DNA of 6,860 nt. Origin: Nitrospirota bacterium (GTDB taxonomy: Bacteria > Nitrospirota > Nitrospiria > SBBL01 > Manganitrophaceae). Location: the NCBI GenBank assembly GCA_023248505.1, contig JAHFEM010000101.1, forward strand, positions 1-6,860, in the 5' to 3' direction. The notes below the pieces were generated by a model. It was not told where the DNA came from. It was given only the letters and a program-made list of their open reading frames with translations, and made no database searches. Position numbers and translations under genes: made by a program. Below are positions 5,074 through 6,860 of this stretch, piece by piece (the first letter of the stretch is position 1; each line of letters opens with the position of its first letter).

Positions 5074-6141
5074 ATGAAAAAACGGAGCAGATCACGCTGG
5101 ATCGGGGGAAGCATCGGCGTACTCGGTCTGGTCCTTCTTCTCGCTTGGATCCAGGGATGGTTGAGCGGGGATCGGGTTTCGCCGGGCCGTGAGATCCCCG
5201 CCATGGTCTCCACGTCGGGCCTGAGAACGGTCCCGGCACAAGAGAGAGCCGATCCGGTGATCACCGGTTGGCCGGGAACGGTGGTGGCGAAAACCAAGGC
5301 GGTCCTGTCGGCGCAGGTTGCCGCCCGTGTCGTGGAAGTGGCGGTCCGGCAGGGTGATCTTGTAAAGAGGGGGGAGATTCTGGTCCGCTTTGATGCGGCG
5401 GAGCCCCAAGCGCGTCTCAAACAGGCCGAAGCCGCATGGTTGGGGGCCACCGCCCGCCGCAAGCAAGCTGAGGCGGATTATCAACGGATGAAGACGCTGA
5501 TTGCGGAGGAGGTCATCTCGCAGCGGCAGTTCGAGGCGGCTGACGCAGCTTATCAGACGGCCCAAGCAGAGGAAGAGGCGGCCCGTCGCCAGCGGGAAGC
5601 GGCGGAGGTGATCCTCGACTTTACGACGGTGACCGCCCCCTTCGGCGGCCGGGTAACGCGGAGAGAAGTCGATCCGGGAGAGTTCGCCGCGGCGGGCCGT
5701 TCGCTGCTGGCGCTCGATGCGACCGATCTCTTCCGTTTGGAGACGGCCCTTCCGCTGGCCGAAGAGGGACGCCTTCAACTCGGCCAGCGCCATCCGGTCG
5801 AGATCACCGGCCTGCCGGTCATGCAGGGGACGATCGATGAGATTGTTCCGGCCGCCGATCCGGAAACCCGGACGGTGACGGTGAAGGTCCTCCTCCCGAG
5901 GGGCGCCGCGGTCCGCTCGGGGCTGTTCGGACGGTTGCTTCTCTCCGGCGCCGCCGCGAAGGGGATATTTGTTCCGAAGAGCGCGGTTCGCGAGATCGGT
6001 CAGCTCGAAACGGTCCGAGTGCTCGAAGCGGGAAGGGTCATCACCCGCCATGTCCAGACCGGGCGGGAGACGGGGGAGCAGATCGAAATTCTCTCCGGGC
6101 TTCGGCCGAATGAGCAGGTGGTTGTGGAAGGGGGCGCTTAG
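5074..6141 (+). CDS. RND efflux periplasmic adaptor subunit (membrane fusion protein)
   Basis: A 355-residue inner-membrane-anchored periplasmic protein that links an RND pump to an outer-membrane channel. Basic MKKRSRSR is followed by one hydrophobic segment (about residues 9-29). The first lipoyl half is TKAVLSAQVAARVVEVAVRQ plus GDLVKRGEILVRFD (74-107). An alpha-hairpin coiled coil rich in A, Q, E and R spans about 110-180. The second lipoyl half is TVTAPFGGRVTRREVDPGEF (185-204) to LLALD. A beta-barrel (about 220-290) and a membrane-proximal domain follow, with IFVPKSAVREIG (298-309) and LRPNEQVVVEGGA at the end. No lipobox or metal-binding His/Met-rich segment was seen, so a drug or solvent pump is more likely than a CusB-type metal pump. 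The start is uncertain: 5074 has GGAG 9 nt upstream and gives a normal short N-terminus; in-frame ATGs at 5047 (ATGA overlap), 5026 and 4957 are alternatives. Its stop is 2 nt before the permease start. Confidence 0.92.
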   Translation: MKKRSRSRWIGGSIGVLGLVLLLAWIQGWLSGDRVSPGREIPAMVSTSGLRTVPAQERADPVITGWPGTVVAKTKAVLSAQVAARVVEVAVRQGDLVKRGEILVRFDAAEPQARLKQAEAAWLGATARRKQAEADYQRMKTLIAEEVISQRQFEAADAAYQTAQAEEEAARRQREAAEVILDFTTVTAPFGGRVTRREVDPGEFAAAGRSLLALDATDLFRLETALPLAEEGRLQLGQRHPVEITGLPVMQGTIDEIVPAADPETRTVTVKVLLPRGAAVRSGLFGRLLLSGAAAKGIFVPKSAVREIGQLETVRVLEAGRVITRHVQTGRETGEQIEILSGLRPNEQVVVEGGA

Positions 6142-6143
6142 CA

Positions 6144-6860
6144 ATGCAGGAGACCCCTCATGGATGGACATCGAAGATCGTTCGGACTTTTTTGACTTCG
6201 AAGTTGTCGGTCCTCTTTATCATTGCTTCGTTCCTGGCCGGCGCCGTCGCCCTGATCGCGACCCCGCGGGAGGAGGAGCCGCAAATCGTCGTCCCAATGG
6301 CCGATCTCCTGGTGGAGTGGCCGGGAGCGTCGGCCCAAGAGATCGAGCATTTGGTGACCACGCCGGTGGAGTCGCTTCTTTGGGAGATCGACGGCGTCGA
6401 AAATGTCTACTCCATCTCGCGGCCGGGCCGCTCCATCGCGACGGTTCGGTTCTATGTCGGCGAAGACCGCGAGCGGAGCATGGTCAAAGTCTACAACAAG
6501 GTCTTCGCCAACACCGATCGGCTTCCGCCGGGCGCGCGGGGGATCGTGCTTAAACCGCGCGAGATGGACGACATCCCCATCGTCACTCTCGCCCTTCACA
6601 GCAACGCCCTGGACGATCATCAGCTTCGGCGAATCGCCGAGGAGTTGGCGGTCCGCCTTCGGGAGGCGCCGCAATCGGGACCGGTCTCCGTCATCGGCGG
6701 ACGCGCCCGGCAGGTCCAGATCGATATCAATCCGGTTGCCCTCGCGGCGCACGGCCTCACCCTCACCGACCTCTTCCGCGCCCTTCAGGGGGCCAACCTC
6801 TCTCTCCCGTTGGGAGATCTCACAAAGGAAGGACATCAGTTCCTGCTGGAAGGGGGAAGC
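6144..6860 (+). CDS. RND efflux permease (AcrB/HAE1-like family), N-terminal part only
   Basis: The reading frame is open from ATG 6144 to the window edge, 239 residues of a protein that normally has about 1,000-1,100. It is the proton-driven inner-membrane pump partner of the adaptor encoded 2 nt upstream; the tight spacing and the GGAAGGGGG site inside the adaptor's 3' end indicate one operon. Seen: an N-terminal transmembrane helix (about residues 18-38), then ATPREEEPQIVVPMADLLVE (39-58), EWPGASAQEIEHLVTTPVES (58-77), GVENVYSISRPGRSIATVRF (84-103) and LPPGARGIVLKPREMDDIPI (127-146). These are the TM1-to-porter (PN1/PN2) junction of RND permeases; VSVIGGRARQVQIDINP (181-197) and LTLTDLFRALQGANLSLPLG (205-224) continue the porter domain. 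The PREEEPQI variant, in place of the shorter D-x-x-P-x-I of AcrB, places it in an HAE1-like but divergent branch. Substrate cannot be told from this part. Confidence 0.93.
   Translation, partial: MQETPHGWTSKIVRTFLTSKLSVLFIIASFLAGAVALIATPREEEPQIVVPMADLLVEWPGASAQEIEHLVTTPVESLLWEIDGVENVYSISRPGRSIATVRFYVGEDRERSMVKVYNKVFANTDRLPPGARGIVLKPREMDDIPIVTLALHSNALDDHQLRRIAEELAVRLREAPQSGPVSVIGGRARQVQIDINPVALAAHGLTLTDLFRALQGANLSLPLGDLTKEGHQFLLEGGS

Noticed and set aside
5092..6171. 359-codon open frame on the minus strand opposite the adaptor gene
   Set aside because: Arg/Pro/His-rich translation without recognisable domain, lying exactly opposite a clear adaptor gene; a shadow frame of GC-rich coding DNA.
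5969..6553. 194-codon plus-strand frame across the adaptor/permease junction
   Set aside because: Out of frame with both real genes and rich in R, G and P. The permease frame from 6144 shows clear RND motifs instead.
1..6860. CRISPR arrays, IS ends, tRNA or rRNA genes
   Set aside because: No spaced direct repeats of array type, no transposase motifs and no tRNA or rRNA signatures were seen on either strand.

Overview
This is a GC-rich, gene-dense bacterial segment. The inner-membrane adaptor plus RND permease pair points to a Gram-negative. The gene mix (a HydB-like hydrogenase subunit, CBS and hemerythrin proteins, Hsp20, DUF2267, a glycogen debranching enzyme, RND efflux) would fit an environmental chemolithotroph such as a Nitrospirota member. 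That placement is a guess from gene content and style; no phylogenetic marker is present.

Left arm (1-1344, all minus strand): reading leftward, a hemerythrin-domain protein, a two-CBS-domain protein, and the N-terminus of an iron-sulfur protein resembling the beta subunit of sulfhydrogenase / group 3b NiFe-hydrogenase (cut by the window edge). The set suggests a redox or oxygen-responsive module beside a hydrogenase: a diiron O2-binding type protein, a likely adenylate-binding CBS protein, and the electron-transfer subunit.

Divergent control region (1345-1780): a 436-bp gene-free stretch between the hemerythrin gene (leftward) and hsp20 (rightward). It is full of inverted repeats. Read leftward, it contains a terminator-like hairpin with a T-tract and, about 90 bp upstream in that transcript, a perfect 10-bp complement to the terminator's 5' arm, arranged like a terminator/antiterminator switch. 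Read rightward, it holds three successive hairpins, the last pairing with the hsp20 Shine-Dalgarno sequence, the layout expected of an RNA thermometer.

Right arm (1781-6860, all plus strand): hsp20 (small heat-shock protein), a DUF2267 protein, glgX (glycogen debranching isoamylase), then a two-gene efflux unit of a periplasmic adaptor (MFP) and an RND permease that runs off the window. hsp20, DUF2267 and glgX look like a stress and carbon-storage group; the efflux pair has its own short leader with a possible TTG-started leader peptide.

All five complete main genes plus the adaptor look intact. No tRNA, rRNA, IS element, CRISPR or phage feature was seen.
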